DNA from: Aplectana chamaeleonis
Taxonomy: Eukaryota; Nematoda; Chromadorea; Rhabditida; Cosmocercidae
NCBI GenBank assembly: GCA_029168955.1
Contig: JAPDOI010000276.1
Location: 1 to 64,000, forward strand
Length of the DNA stretch: 64,000 bases
Reading direction: 5' to 3'
The notes beneath the pieces are model-generated. The model ran no database searches, was not told the origin of the DNA, and worked only from the letters and a program-made list of their open reading frames with translations. Position 1 is the stretch's first letter. Each line of letters starts with the position of its first letter. Positions 1 through 11,407 of this stretch are shown piece after piece. Made by a program: the position numbers and the translations under genes.

Positions 1-497
1 GCTCATTGAAAAGGGTTCTACGCGAGATGTTAGGCAGCCGATTTTGTTCAAAGAATGTAAATTTTCACATGATTCAAGGGGAATAGACCAGTTTCCATAG
101 TTATCATTCGATCGATGATGAACAACGTGGGATACTCCCTTCTCATCCAGCATGAGGAATGCGAAAAAGAAAATCACAATGAATATCGTGCGGAAGAGTG
201 CCTCCCCGTGCGTTCGCTGTCTCACGTGGCACTTCGCAATATCTAACTTCAGGACATTTTCCCACAGAGACAAGCGGGGGTTGCGCCGGGGCAAGCGACA
301 GGGGATTAGAAATTCCGTATTTTTCCTATTAAAGGGAGGGAATTTGGGAGGAGGAGGCCTCGTAAAAGTTTCAGAGATTTCTCTACAAGGGTTGATTCAA
401 AAGCTGAAAACAAATTTGATATGTTTTTGGTCGAGAGGGATCGTAAAAATACGGGGTCGTAGCTACTCGAAAAATTCTGGCGCAGCTGCCTCGTCGC

Positions 498-530
498 TTA
501 AAGGCAGTGTTCACGATGATCATCCGGCGT
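498..530 (+). repeat. Lone terminus of an AGGCAGTG miniature element
   Basis: TTAA then AGGCAGTGTTCACGATGATC, the same terminus as the elements at 19.0, 29.5 and 47.9 kb. No matching right end was found nearby, so it is a solo end or truncated copy. Confidence 0.5.
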
Positions 531-998
531 AGACGCGTTCATACAGAAAGAAATGGTAGGCGAGAAGGATCCTGTGGCTCCCAGGTGTCCAAAAGAACGG
601 TAGAAAACGAGCCAGGAGCGGCAAAAATAACGGCTGCAAACAAAGCGTGTTTGGTGCCGCAGACACGCTCTTCGTGCCCCAGGATCCGCCCCTCGAAAGG
701 AACAAATGAAGACTCAGATCATAGGAATGATCTGGTGAAGGAAGTGCCGATGATGTGAGCTGTTTGTTTCATTGCACTGATAGGTATCATCCTTCATAGC
801 CCGGTCAATTCTGGGTGTTTCTAAATAGACACCTCCCTCCGACACTGGGCAGCGGTCTCCTACGTGAGTCGGTCTGGGAGTCCTAACCTCATCAGCTATA
901 GGACTCCTGAGTTCTGGTTGCACAGCATGTAGAGTCCCATCTGTCTCCCTATAGGATACCCAACTCGCAGGTTTGCAAACAGACAGTTGAACGGAATC

Positions 999-1394
999 TC
1001 ATTTTGGAGGAATTTCAAATACGGCTTTAAGGCGAAGAATCTGAGTCAAAACCTTCGGCTTTCCGTGATAATTCTTCTTCTTGAAGCGTAAAAATGAAGC
1101 TCGATCCACACTGACTACTTGTCTGCCAGAATCAAAAATCGCCTTCTCGGGATTGAGCCCAATAAAAGCTCTTTGCAACCTTCCGCCGCGTTCATCAACG
1201 TAGACCTCGTGATCTCCCTCACTCGATTTTGGTCCTCTCCCGGACTCCTGATGCATGGCGCAATATTGACTGCCTACCTTCGCTGATCCTTGTGTGCGCC
1301 TCTGTATGCGGCGCGCGAGTTTGCATTGATTGTTCGACGATGTATGTCCATGATTGGCCGTTCTTTGGTTTAAGACGTCATATAAAAATGTCAT
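999..1394 (-). other. Unrecognised open frame, 131 codons
   Basis: This basic, charged frame ends RLKAVFEIPPK and has no similarity I recognise. It might be a fragment of a retroelement polyprotein. Apart from it and the element terminus at 498, I see nothing in 1-1,700. Confidence 0.15.
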
Positions 1395-1727
1395 TTGCTG
1401 CCCATTCGTGCGTCGGCTGGCGTGCTGCCACAGAATAACTGACGCCCGATGTACCGCGCGCGACGCTGCAATGCGGCACTATATGACCTGGTGGTGGAGA
1501 GGCCGCTTCTCCTCTAGTCCGGTCATCCAAGGCACAGCAGAACACCTCCGTGGTTGTCCACGGTGGTCAGTTTTTCCTGTTGGAGACCGCCGTGCCAGTG
1601 TCGGAGAAACATATGCCAAGGTGCGTAATTTTCAATGTCTTGGCAGGCGCCGCACACCCTGCTCTCACTTACACGCCTAAATGTCGTCACGACATTGTTG
1701 CACACGAGCGTACGACCTCAGAGAAGT

Positions 1728-1945
1728 CCAAGGACGATCCGCGGCGCTTTTGCAGGATCGTCCGCGGCCGACGACCGGCCGATCCTTCACCGAAGCCGCG
1801 GATGAGCCGGCAATGCGCCGCGGACCATCTTGCCAGCGCCGCGGATCGTCCTACAGGCGCCGCGGATCGTCCTGAGAGCCGCCGCGGACCGTCCTTAGAA
1901 CCGCCGCGGATCGCTCTGAGGGCCGCCGCGGACCGTCCTTTTGAA
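1728..1945. repeat. GC-rich minisatellite
   Basis: About ten degenerate direct copies of a roughly 22-bp unit close to GCCGCCGCGGACCGTCCTT. The best copies lie at 1850-1945 and degeneracy increases leftwards. Confidence 0.75.
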
Positions 1946-1950
1946 TAATG

Positions 1951-2655
1951 TTATCCAGCCCACGCCCGATCGACTCATTGGCCGTGGGACAGATTTTGGC
2001 ATTGGAGTACGCTTTTCGCGCTAGCATTCCATACTCCTCAGAAAGGCTCAATATCACAATTTTGCAGGACTTCTCCATCGAACGACTTAATTTCAAGAGT
2101 AGAGCAGCTCGATTCACATGCATAACTGGTTTTGATATCGTTTAGATGTACAACTGTGAAATGTATCGCTGAAGAAGTATACTATATTTTAAATACTATA
2201 TTTTATTGCAATCTTTTAGACATCGGTGATGTATAATTATGATTATGAACAAATGATTATGTAACAAATAATTAGTGTATGATCATGGGCTGCGAATTCT
2301 CGAAATCGAGAGCTCATATTTTATGACTCTTTTGCAACAGCTTTGTAATATTAGTTTAGACTGAAGACCTGTAACACTTAGTTATTGCACAATCAGTTAT
2401 TTATGTTACCATGGGCATACTTTGCAATATGCTGTATACTGAACAAGTCTCCGAATGTACATCGAAACCAGTTCTACATGGCAATTGAGCTGTTCTACCT
2501 CTGAAAATAGTTGAGTCGTATGGTAGAGCAATCCTGCGAAATTGTGATACTGATGCTTTCTGAGGAGATTAGAAGGCTAGCGCGAAAAGCGTGCTCCAAT
2601 GCAGAAATCTGTCTCATGGCCAATGAGTCGATTGGGGGGTGGGCGAACTGACTCT
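1951..2655. repeat. Fold-back element, ~190-bp arms
   Basis: 1951-2141 is repeated in inverted, diverged form at about 2465-2655. For example CCAATGAGTCGATTGG on the right pairs with CGATCGACTCATTGG on the left. The centre is AT-rich and non-coding. Confidence 0.75.
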
Positions 2656-2861
2656 GTTTCCATCTAATTGACCATCCTAGAGGTCAGAGAACCCATACAA
2701 CAGTCAGCGGCAAGACCGGCAGTTGCGGCGGCGATCGATTTGGTTTTCTGGTTACTCTAAGCGGCACTGCGTGCATTTTAAATGCGTAAGCAAAACACAC
2801 TGAGCGAGAATATAAGGACTGCGCTCTACTAGAATATCCCACTCGATGGAAACAAAGTTCA

Positions 2862-3005
2862 TGTACTGTGCTTCTCTGGGTCAAATTCCACTCCTCTGCG
2901 TCTAATTCCCCTCCGCAATTGCGTATTGAGACGCTTCGCGGCCGCACGCGCTCGAGCCGGACGAGATACCTGCGCCGTAGCCAATCAGCTGATTGTACTT
3001 TTCCA
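2862..3005. repeat. Diverged half copy of the 23.8-kb fold-back family
   Basis: Shares TGTACTGTGCTT, CCGCAATTGCG and CTTCGCGGCCGC, in the same order, with the left arm at 23,816-23,910. Confidence 0.6.
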
Positions 3006-3082
3006 TTTTCTTCAGTTTTCTTGGCTTCTGTGACTGAAACCCGTCCTTCTGTTTTTTTCATATATTAAAGTATCATATCTAC

Positions 3083-3500
3083 ATGCACACCAACTTTGTC
3101 CTTCCTGATGCCTCCGCAACAAGTTCTAGGGGAGAAAAAATTCACGGTGGTATTTAATTTTTTATTTCACGTTTATTTTTGTGATTCTCTCTTTTTGTTT
3201 TTCTTCCTTACACTCCAGTGACTTATATGATTGTTTGGTTTCCTAGGGTAGATGGTTTCATGCTGAAATCGATCGAACTCGGGATCAAATCGGAACTATT
3301 CTTGAAAAGAAAACACATGAGGAGAATTACGAAACCAAGCAATCGTAAAAATTATCTGAATGAAAAAAAAAACAAACAAAATCAGAGGTGAATCCCAAAA
3401 ATGAACGAGAATATGAAAATCTATTTACCACCGCGAATTTTTCTGCCCTAGAAGTTGTTGCGACGGCATCTGAAAAGAAAAATTAGCGTGCATGTAGATA
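3083..3500. repeat. MITE with ~75-bp terminal inverted repeats
   Basis: The left arm (3083-3160, with CAACAAGTTCTAGGGGAG and TTCACGGTGGTA) is matched by the right arm (3425-3500, TACCACCGCGAA and CCCTAGAAGTTGTTG). The middle is AT-rich and non-coding. Confidence 0.7.
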
Positions 3501-6500
3501 TAACGGTTTGGCGAAGCTATAAATACGAGAAAGTCAAAGTCAGTGGCTGAGAAATTATCTTGAGACCTTGAAGGATAAGATGGTGGAGTCGTACAATTCA
3601 AAAATATATGTGACTGCTCTTGGGCAATCGGTATCGAGATGGTGGGCTGCCGGTGCGCCCCGAAACCACCCTATCTAGAACAAATAGCGCCGCGGATGAG
3701 CCGTTTGACCAACTCAGGCAATCGACGCATTCAATGCGTGTCGAATATGCATTCAACTCAGAGAAAAGGCGGTCTAGAGCACAGTCAGGGAACGTTATGC
3801 GACCGGAGCACGTGCTCCTATTGGGCTTGAAAATGCAGCACGTGCGCCAACAAATAAAACGTTCAATGCGTGCATGATACACATTCAACTCGTTGGCGAA
3901 ACGATTTTTCAAAAAAGGAAAGCATACGACCCACCCTTGAGGCCGGACTCAAATGATGGCAGCGTCGCCGGTTCATTTACCCAAGTTTGCGGTACATTTG
4001 GAAGAACTAATTTGGTCTCATGATAACGGTATCACAGCTAGGCCGCGGTTCCCTGAATGAGGGGCAAATAATGCTTCTCTACTCGGCTCTCGTGAAACTA
4101 TCTAGAGCTTACCTTACAGTTACAGTGGGTTTTTATAAAACCATGAGCTGACAGTTGTAGGTAATGAACAAAACATTGATAATCCGTTTTACGAATCCCC
4201 TAAATGTCTCAGAGATTTACAGGAGATTTCTAAAAGTGGCCATTTTCATAGCTTTGAGTAGATAAAAGGAGTACGCGGATGGCAATTTTTAGGATGTTCA
4301 AAAAAATCGTCTCTGATTGGGCTGAAACTTGTTTCTAAGGGTTCTTTTGGGTGCTCATTACCTGATCCATCATTTTTTTCGCGTCCATCTCGGAATGCCC
4401 TGAGCCTCATCTGGTTACCTGTTTCGAAGCCACAGAGGAAAGTTTCCATAAACGATGCGAGAGCATAATTCTACGAATCCATAAAAGCAAAATTACCATC
4501 GACCGTAAAAAACTGATCGACTAAAGTTGAACGTTTCGTTTTCTCCGATGGACTCTATTATACGGATTCGAAGAAATCTAGTCTGGCATCAGTTATGGCA
4601 ATATACCCCTGTTATGATTTCTGATTGGAGAGTTCGATTTTGTTCAAGGACAAGGAAAGTAGAAAAACATAGCATTACCAGCTCCCTGGTAAGCATGAAA
4701 CACTACGAAAATTATGTTTTGTTTTTTCGAACATTCAGCAGTATGAATTTAAGTTCGTCAGCGCCAGATTCTAGAAAAACCTTTGAGAATGCTCAGCTGG
4801 GCATAAATAAATAATAAGTATACGTTTATTACGAATGGGCAAGGAAAACGTGAGAGAAAAAAAACAAACAAACACTAATTACGCAGACCACTATACAACG
4901 ATTTTCAGAAAACAATATACAGTTAAGCTCTAGAAATAAAAACGCAGTGAGGTCAGTCACACAGTATGATCGTATAAATTCAGCGAAACGAACATCTGTA
5001 GACTTCTCAGTGCGAATCACCTGAAACAAATGGAGGTATATCGAATTAAGACGCCAGTGAATAAGAAGTTACCGCAGTAACATAAGAAATGCACACTAAA
5101 AGTGGTTTCACTTGAATGAAACTGAAGAAAGCAGGTGGGAGATTAACGCGCTCTAATGAGAAAACCGCGCCGCGCCGACGCAACCGCAGCAACAAAATTT
5201 GTCCAGTAACCAGGATCCAGTGGCTTCTCGCTGATCAGTAGACCCATCGGATCAGATCGCATACAGAATAGAGAAAATGGAGAATTTGTACATTCAAGAG
5301 AACACTTCCTCATTTGCTCAACTCTTTTGAGACATCCTAAGGCATCTTTCATGGTCCTCACCGCAATCGCGGCCCGCGCAGTGCTCTATAAAAGTAATCA
5401 ACGCGGGACGCTCAAGAGGAACTACGGAATCTCTAGCGGTACCGCAATGGCGGTCCTTGATGAGCGGCGGGGGCTGAAATGTCAACTATGGCGTGAAATG
5501 CGGTGTCTCCGTAACCGCGTACGACTATTTCGAAACTCGAGGCGCCCACATCCGTTTGAATGAACTTGTTTTTCTGCTCGGAGTTTCTGGTTTTGCTTCA
5601 TTCTTGTCTCATTTATATATTCTTGTTACTTGTATTTTCCTCGCAGGCTTCAATTCTGAAGTGGAAAACGATTCCGAAAGCATTTCTCCATCACCGCATT
5701 AAAATTAGCAATCAATTTAAAAATGAAATTCTCAAACAGCTTGATTAGCCATTATCCTCACACACATTTAGAGGCGAAATTTCATGAGAATTTTATTTTC
5801 ACGGAAACCAGCCACTCGAAACATTTGTGCACTTATTCTTTCGGAGGCAGGGAATCGAATGATTGCAAACTCCCATTCTCAGCATATAAGAAGCGAAAAT
5901 GTCCCAGATTTTATTTCAAAGACTGTGCTCTTCGGGACAAAAACCATCGGAGAAACGAAAATTGAAAATTCGCTGATGGAAGGGTTCTCGAGCAAGTGAG
6001 CTCTAAATTTTTTAGACTGGCCTGAATAAACTTCGAATAGAAGAGGCTTTAAAAAAACTGGTTTTTAAAAAATTTTGAAAACTCGAAATATTGAGGTTTG
6101 AACGTGCGAGTTCCAGAAAAATCGAAATTTTCATTTTGTTTATAATTACTTTGTTTCTAAAATGATCTGTAGGAGATTACTGTTGAATTTCACGGGGTGA
6201 AGACAGCACCAGATCTTCAAACAGATGCTGAGAGAACCGGAGATGACTGGGAATATTCGTCTCTGCTTATATTTATTTTTTCGATCGAGGCGTGAATGGA
6301 GTTTCCCTAAATGTTCACTGTGAGCATCAAGGTATCAGCCGATGTAAGCACGCGAGAAAAATGTGTAGTCTAAACAAAGATCTCAACCGTTCGCTGTTAT
6401 TCCTTTGATTGAAGCTAACGTTCTGACAGGGCAGTTGCAGTGAATTGCTTGTTTCATAATTAGAACTGAGTTTGCTCCAGGACATTAATCCTTCTAAAAT

Positions 6501-8140
6501 GGCTCTGTTTGAGCTCATAGAGGGGTTGGAGAATCGGTATAAAATGCTACTCATGGGACCGCGTTCTTATGGGCGTGCAGTAGAAAGGATTCAAGAAAGC
6601 CTATTAATTTGTCTTCTCTCGACTTCAGGGAAAGAAAATGATTGTTTGCATTGCACACCAGAAAGACAGCATGGAAGAACCTACGACACGCGTATAAGAA
6701 GGAGCGTGACACAAGTACTGGCTCAGCTGTAACTAAACAAATAGCATAAATGGAACTCCTAAAAATTTTCATCGAAGGGTGAGGAATATTCAAAAATCGG
6801 GAGACGGATTTCTACGGTCCGTGAAAGAGATTGGCTCAAAGCTATATTATTTAGCCAGGCCAAGCATAACATTTTTGATGGGGTGGGTGCTGAGGATTCC
6901 TTTGAAGAACTTCATCGTAGGCGAACAAGACCGTGAAACACCTCTCAGCACCGCCCGGTGCTCAATATTCGAAGAGGACGAATGGTGCATCTAGTTTGGC
7001 ACCACAACTACCACAGTCAAGAAAAAGAAGAGCTCAGATGTTTTTGATCGAGGAAGTTGCAGTTTTTCAACCGCTTTTGTAGCCCCTTAACGCACAATAG
7101 AAAATTTTAGGGATTCGCTCTGATGAAGAGGCGAGTCAGCTTATGAAAAGAGAATAAGTCGAAGCCCGAGATCGATAACTGGGACAGATTCGGCTAGTTT
7201 TGGTTAAAGGCAGTGGTCGCGAAGAAAAACGTTATCGAAAAAACCAAAAAAAATAGCTTTGTTCGAAAACAGCTGAAAAACTTTGAGGGTAGCGCTGTGA
7301 ATTCGAGTTTCTAAGGCTCGAAGATGTCAGTTCGTGCACACGTGCACAGCGCCGCTCGAAAAGATCGCAGTCTCACGCCGAGCAGTCAAAAATCGTCGAC
7401 ATTCACAGGAAGAACTAAATGCAAATTTACTTAATAAAAACAGTTACATCGAAAGAAAACATTTCTGTCAATGTTTTTAACTAGATGAGTCAATGTTAAT
7501 TGATTGAAATTGTATTTTAAGCCAGCTGATGTTCTTGATATAAGAGGTCATCGATGCCGATGAAGTGGAGTGGGCTTGTTCACCATCAAACAAGAAGGTT
7601 CAGTCTTCAGATAAGGCCCAAAGTTTGCGGTTTTTTTTGCGATTTTCGCTTATCGGTCCTACTACTCGAAACCCAGAAAAGGGTTTAGAGAGGAAAAGAA
7701 GACAAGCATATTTGATCGCGATCACTGATGGAGATTTTTGCCTCATTCAATGTGAGCACCATTTTTCGAGAAATTTCCGTTTTGATGATCGCTGGATTTC
7801 CGCGCGACCTCGATTTGACAGATAGCGGTTCGGCACAGATGAAGCTCGACGCGTTCATTGCTGTTCTGCTCCAGAATGGTTCTGTGGTGATCGAGAGTTC
7901 GGTAGTCGATGATGGTCCCGAAATGTGATGCCTGTGTCTCACAACTTCTGCTGGTGTTGTTGATTTGTAATTTTTATTAAACGTTATTACATTCTTTTTT
8001 TCTCAATGGATACAGACTATTAACAACAGTGCACCTTGACTGGACATATACTGTGACGCGTGACGATTTGCTTCAAAATACGCAGCGATTCCCTCACAAG
8101 GAGGGTGCAGTGTCTTCAGATGTATTCGGCTCCATGCTGA
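3501..8140. other. No gene recognised
   Basis: Scattered short open frames only, without splice-supported continuity or known motifs. Two imperfect copies of a segment with TTCAATGCGTG and CATTCAACTC lie about 135 bp apart near 3,730-3,890. A frame at 7728-7928 contains GFPRDLDLTDSG but lacks flanking support. Confidence 0.4.
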
Positions 8141-8467
8141 TTAAGACATCCTCTTCCGAACCGGGTGATACCTGGAGACAACCTCAAGCGAGTTGTCACG
8201 AACACCCAAAATGTTTTGCAGAATCCAAAACGGGAAATTTACGATTTTGATATTACAAGAGAATACGATTAGACTACTCAACATCATGCTGTAGACGAGC
8301 CTGGCGGCCATTTGTGGGTTGCAGGTAAAGGAGCACCTGAGAATGCCAAATCTGATTGCCACAATCCCAAGGGTTGACTCGATCAGTCTCCTAGCTCTGT
8401 AATATGTACGTAGGGAACACGAATTGCGTCGCTGGTTTCCCACACAATATGGAAAAAAATAGCCCAT
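8141..8467 (-). pseudogene. PIF/Harbinger-type transposase remnant
   Basis: The frame contains YYRARRLIESTLGIVAIRFG then ILRCSF, close to the RARRxIExxFGxLxxRFxIL block before the last catalytic region of HARBI1-like DDE nucleases. Upstream catalytic motifs are absent or in other frames, so this is a fragment. No terminal repeats or target duplication were found. Confidence 0.5.
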
Positions 8468-8589
8468 AATACTTTTTGTTGAACGATCTTCTCAAGGACT
8501 CTGAATCCAGGTTCTCTCTATGCGGTCTGATATAGCGAAATCCTTTCCCAACACACCATCTACAAAGATGTGCTGGACAGCACCACATC

Positions 8590-9270
8590 CTTGTAGATTA
8601 CGAGCAGGCGGGAAAATGCCGTTTTGTCGAAAAAATCTTGTCACGGATTATTTATTGCAGCAATTGAGTTGATTAAAGCGCTTGAATTGTACCTTGGTTT
8701 TTGAGATTTTCATAACTCCAGCTCTAACATTCGTTTGGGAGTCGCCTAGTAGGGCGGGGCCGGTTTCGCTCACTTTTTTCGGCTGCTCTACATTTTTCTC
8801 ACGTCGCGCCGAAGGCATAGCAGAAAAAAATGGGGAAAATATGGTGAAAATGTGAGGCGACTTCCAGAAACAAGTTCCCTCACTGGGACATAAATAATGG
8901 GCGTCTTACCGTGCGAAAGGTGCTTATTGAATGCTTCACAATTTGTTCCATCTCTTTCGCCTGTAAGTATATCCTCTCTTTCAGAAGAGCAAGACCATCC
9001 GTGCTGGTTCTGAAGGTGACCAGGATTATCTCGAGTGAGCGCGAGTCAATGATGGATGGATTCTGAGATGGATCTCCTGTTGTTCAGATAATCTTCTTTT
9101 TTTGTTTTCGTTCATCCTAGTATTTCATTCTAGTTTTTTTGTTTCTGTCCAAAAACTTACGGCTTTAGTTTCCTACCTCAAGCATTTTTGAAGGGTGTTT
9201 CACAATTGTGAGCGCATGCTGAGTGTTTTTACGAACAAGAAGGTGCATTTCAAGAACGAAATACCTATGC
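8590..9270. other. No gene recognised
   Basis: Non-coding, with T-rich tracts near 9,080-9,150. No repeat partner seen elsewhere in the window. Confidence 0.4.
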
Positions 9271-9274
9271 AATC

Positions 9275-9530
9275 TAGTTGTAAAATTTCGAAAAAATGTT
9301 GAACGAACGAAAATCGAAATTTTTTCGTTCTAAAGGTTTTCGAACAAACGAAAAATGAAAAAATCCGTTCGAAAAAAATTTGAACGAACGAATTTGGAAA
9401 AACTTTCGAAATCCCGGAGATTTTCTCGAAAGTCGTTCGAAATTTTGAAATTTTTCGAATTTCGTTTGAAATTTAGGAACTTTTTTCGATACTGCTTCGA
9501 AAATTCTAACCTTTTTTCCAAGATTTCTAC
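9275..9530. repeat. TTCGAAA-rich low-complexity tract
   Basis: Dense degenerate copies of TTTTCGAA/TTCGAAAA on both strands, with a short related patch at 9,815-9,870. It resembles the subterminal repeats of the hAT-like elements here, but clear ends were not seen. Confidence 0.55.
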
Positions 9531-10052
9531 GCTTTATTAACACCGCTCAGTCAGAGAATGAATATTCCACACATGTTCGATTTCTACCCATATCGCGAGC
9601 ATGTATAGCCTGCTCCCTTATTTCAAGCAGTTAGAAGTAATTATTAACGGGCCTATAATGTCGAAGTCTCCTAATCAGTGCTATGTTTTGCCATAAGTAA
9701 GAAAGACTTTATATTACCCGATCCCAAGTACAACTTATTCGAGCAGGCGAGTTGTTCGCTCACGCCCAAGACAACTCGCCCCGATAAATAACGAAACAGC
9801 GTAACCTAAGGTTCCAGAAGCGTTTTCGAAATCGAAAAAAATTTCGAAAAATCTTTCCAAAATTTCGTTCGTGTACAACTATACTATGTATCTTTTTTGG
9901 GACTATGACGAGGAGTGAAAAAAGGCTTGGTCCTAAATTAATCACCTGCTCCACGCACACATTTGCGAAGTCGGTTCGCGATTCGTGAAGATTTATATTT
10001 TAGAACCTAGGCATAGTTCACTCTTTGTCAGAGTCCAAGCAAGCCTGCCTAA

Positions 10053-10206
10053 AAGAGTATGCCAACGAATATTCAGAAAACGAATATTATATTCGGCAGA
10101 GTAAGCGAATATTCGTATTATTCGATTATTCGAAAAAAACAAATTTTCGAATAATTCGTATATTCGACTATTCGGAAAAGTCAATTTTTCGGATAGTTAT
10201 ACTCTA
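10053..10206. mobile_element. Possible small hAT-like element, GAATATTCG repeats
   Basis: AGAGTAT near the left end and ATACTCT at the right end enclose GAATATTCG-type repeats, as in the better-preserved copy at 31,936. The flanks share only CTGCC, so insertion boundaries are uncertain. Confidence 0.4.
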
Positions 10207-11030
10207 CTGCCGGTCCGATCCTAGGAATGTTAATTTTGTCCGTCAAACGCTCAACTGTCTTATGCTCATAACGATGAATACCCTGTTGGATATGCTGTTT
10301 ACCCATACATCCTGTGTAGTTTCCTCGGTGCCATATGGGTATGCCTGTAGGATTGCTGTTCTTAATACGTCTGTTGAAGTTTCTAGACTTATTGCTAGCT
10401 TTTTCGCATTTATTCTAGATTGTTTGCTTTTTTGCTGTTACTCTAGTTATCGTTAATAAACTTAGTACCATTCAAAGCTCTTGTTTTGGGAAAGTGCCTA
10501 TAGGTACTTCCGCCAGTTTCACTACGGAACCTTTATTATGGGAAGAACTGAGGCGAAAATGGGGCGAAAGTAAGGCGAGACGGCAGCCCATTCGCGTAGT
10601 CTCTAAAGTCGCCCCACATTTATCTCTAAAATCGCCCTACTTTTTCACCAGCTAAGGGGGAAATTCCAACAAAATGAGGCAAGACAAGGGCAGATCCGGC
10701 GAGAGATGCCTCGATGTAACTAGGCAACTCTTACTTTTCTTAGAGGCGACTCCCGAGCGAGTTTCAGAGATCATATTCCGCAGATTGTGATCTAAGTAAA
10801 CATAAAAGGCGAGTCGTGCCGGGACCTATGTAGTGGCCCAGCACGATTATCATCCTATTGCGTGATGCAAGAGCCATTGTCCGCAAATGCGGACCGGGAT
10901 TCGGCTGCGAAAACGACAGTAAATGCTGATAGCTATGTTCTGCGAAAAGAAACGATATACAAACCTCTTTGTGATTGCCCGGGACCCTACAACACATTCG
11001 AGGCTCCCGGAATAGACCTCGAAACAATTC
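10207..11030. other. No gene recognised (downstream of gene A)
   Basis: Short open frames without family motifs. This lies just past the poly(A) signals of gene A. Confidence 0.4.
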
Positions 11031-11034
11031 ATGG

Positions 11035-11057
11035 ATTTATTATGTATATTAATTTAT
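11035..11057 (-). terminator. Gene A candidate poly(A) signals
   Basis: Two AATAAA hexamers on the minus strand (11052-11057 and 11035-11040), about 160-180 bases past the stop codon. Confidence 0.45.
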
Positions 11058-11215
11058 TACTATTACAGGTAAACAGCAAGAGCAGGTAAACCAATACAAT
11101 CAACATCAATTCAAAGCAAATATTGAATTCATATTATCAAAGTTAGCAAAAGGCATCGAATAATAGATAGTCAATCACTAGAGAAAACAATATCGTAGCC
11201 CAAGATCACAGCGAG

Positions 11216-11407
11216 TCAAGGTCTGGTAGTGCATATTTGAAAAAGCTTATAGTCGTAGTAAAACATGCGAACAATCAATTCCATTAGATATGCACTATGA
11301 CGGATTCTGTCTTCGAGGTACACGCGGACAGGTGATTGCACCGTGCTGTGAGCGGTACGTCCTGAGCGAAGTGACTCCGAAATGTACTCGATTGACGACT
11401 CGGAGAC
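11216..11407 (-). CDS. Gene A exon 9 (C-terminus, frameshifted tail)
   Basis: Begins VSESSIEYISESLRSGRTAH and runs in frame to YYDYKLF, then QICTTRP and TGA. In gene B the same place reads LFKYEIPSLDS. Dropping one T of the T5 run (11240-11244 on the plus strand as A5) would give a tail beginning KYALPDLDS, so a one-base insertion or base-call error is likely. The acceptor is CGTAAAG|GT, not a strong match. Confidence 0.82.
   Translation of the reverse strand, partial: VSESSIEYISESLRSGRTAHSTVQSPVRVYLEDRIRHSAYLMELIVRMFYYDYKLFQICTTRP

Noticed and set aside
7728..7928. Adenylate-kinase-like GFPRDLD motif
   Set aside because: Only a few residues fit, the rest of the lid and P-loop is absent, and no neighbouring exon was found.
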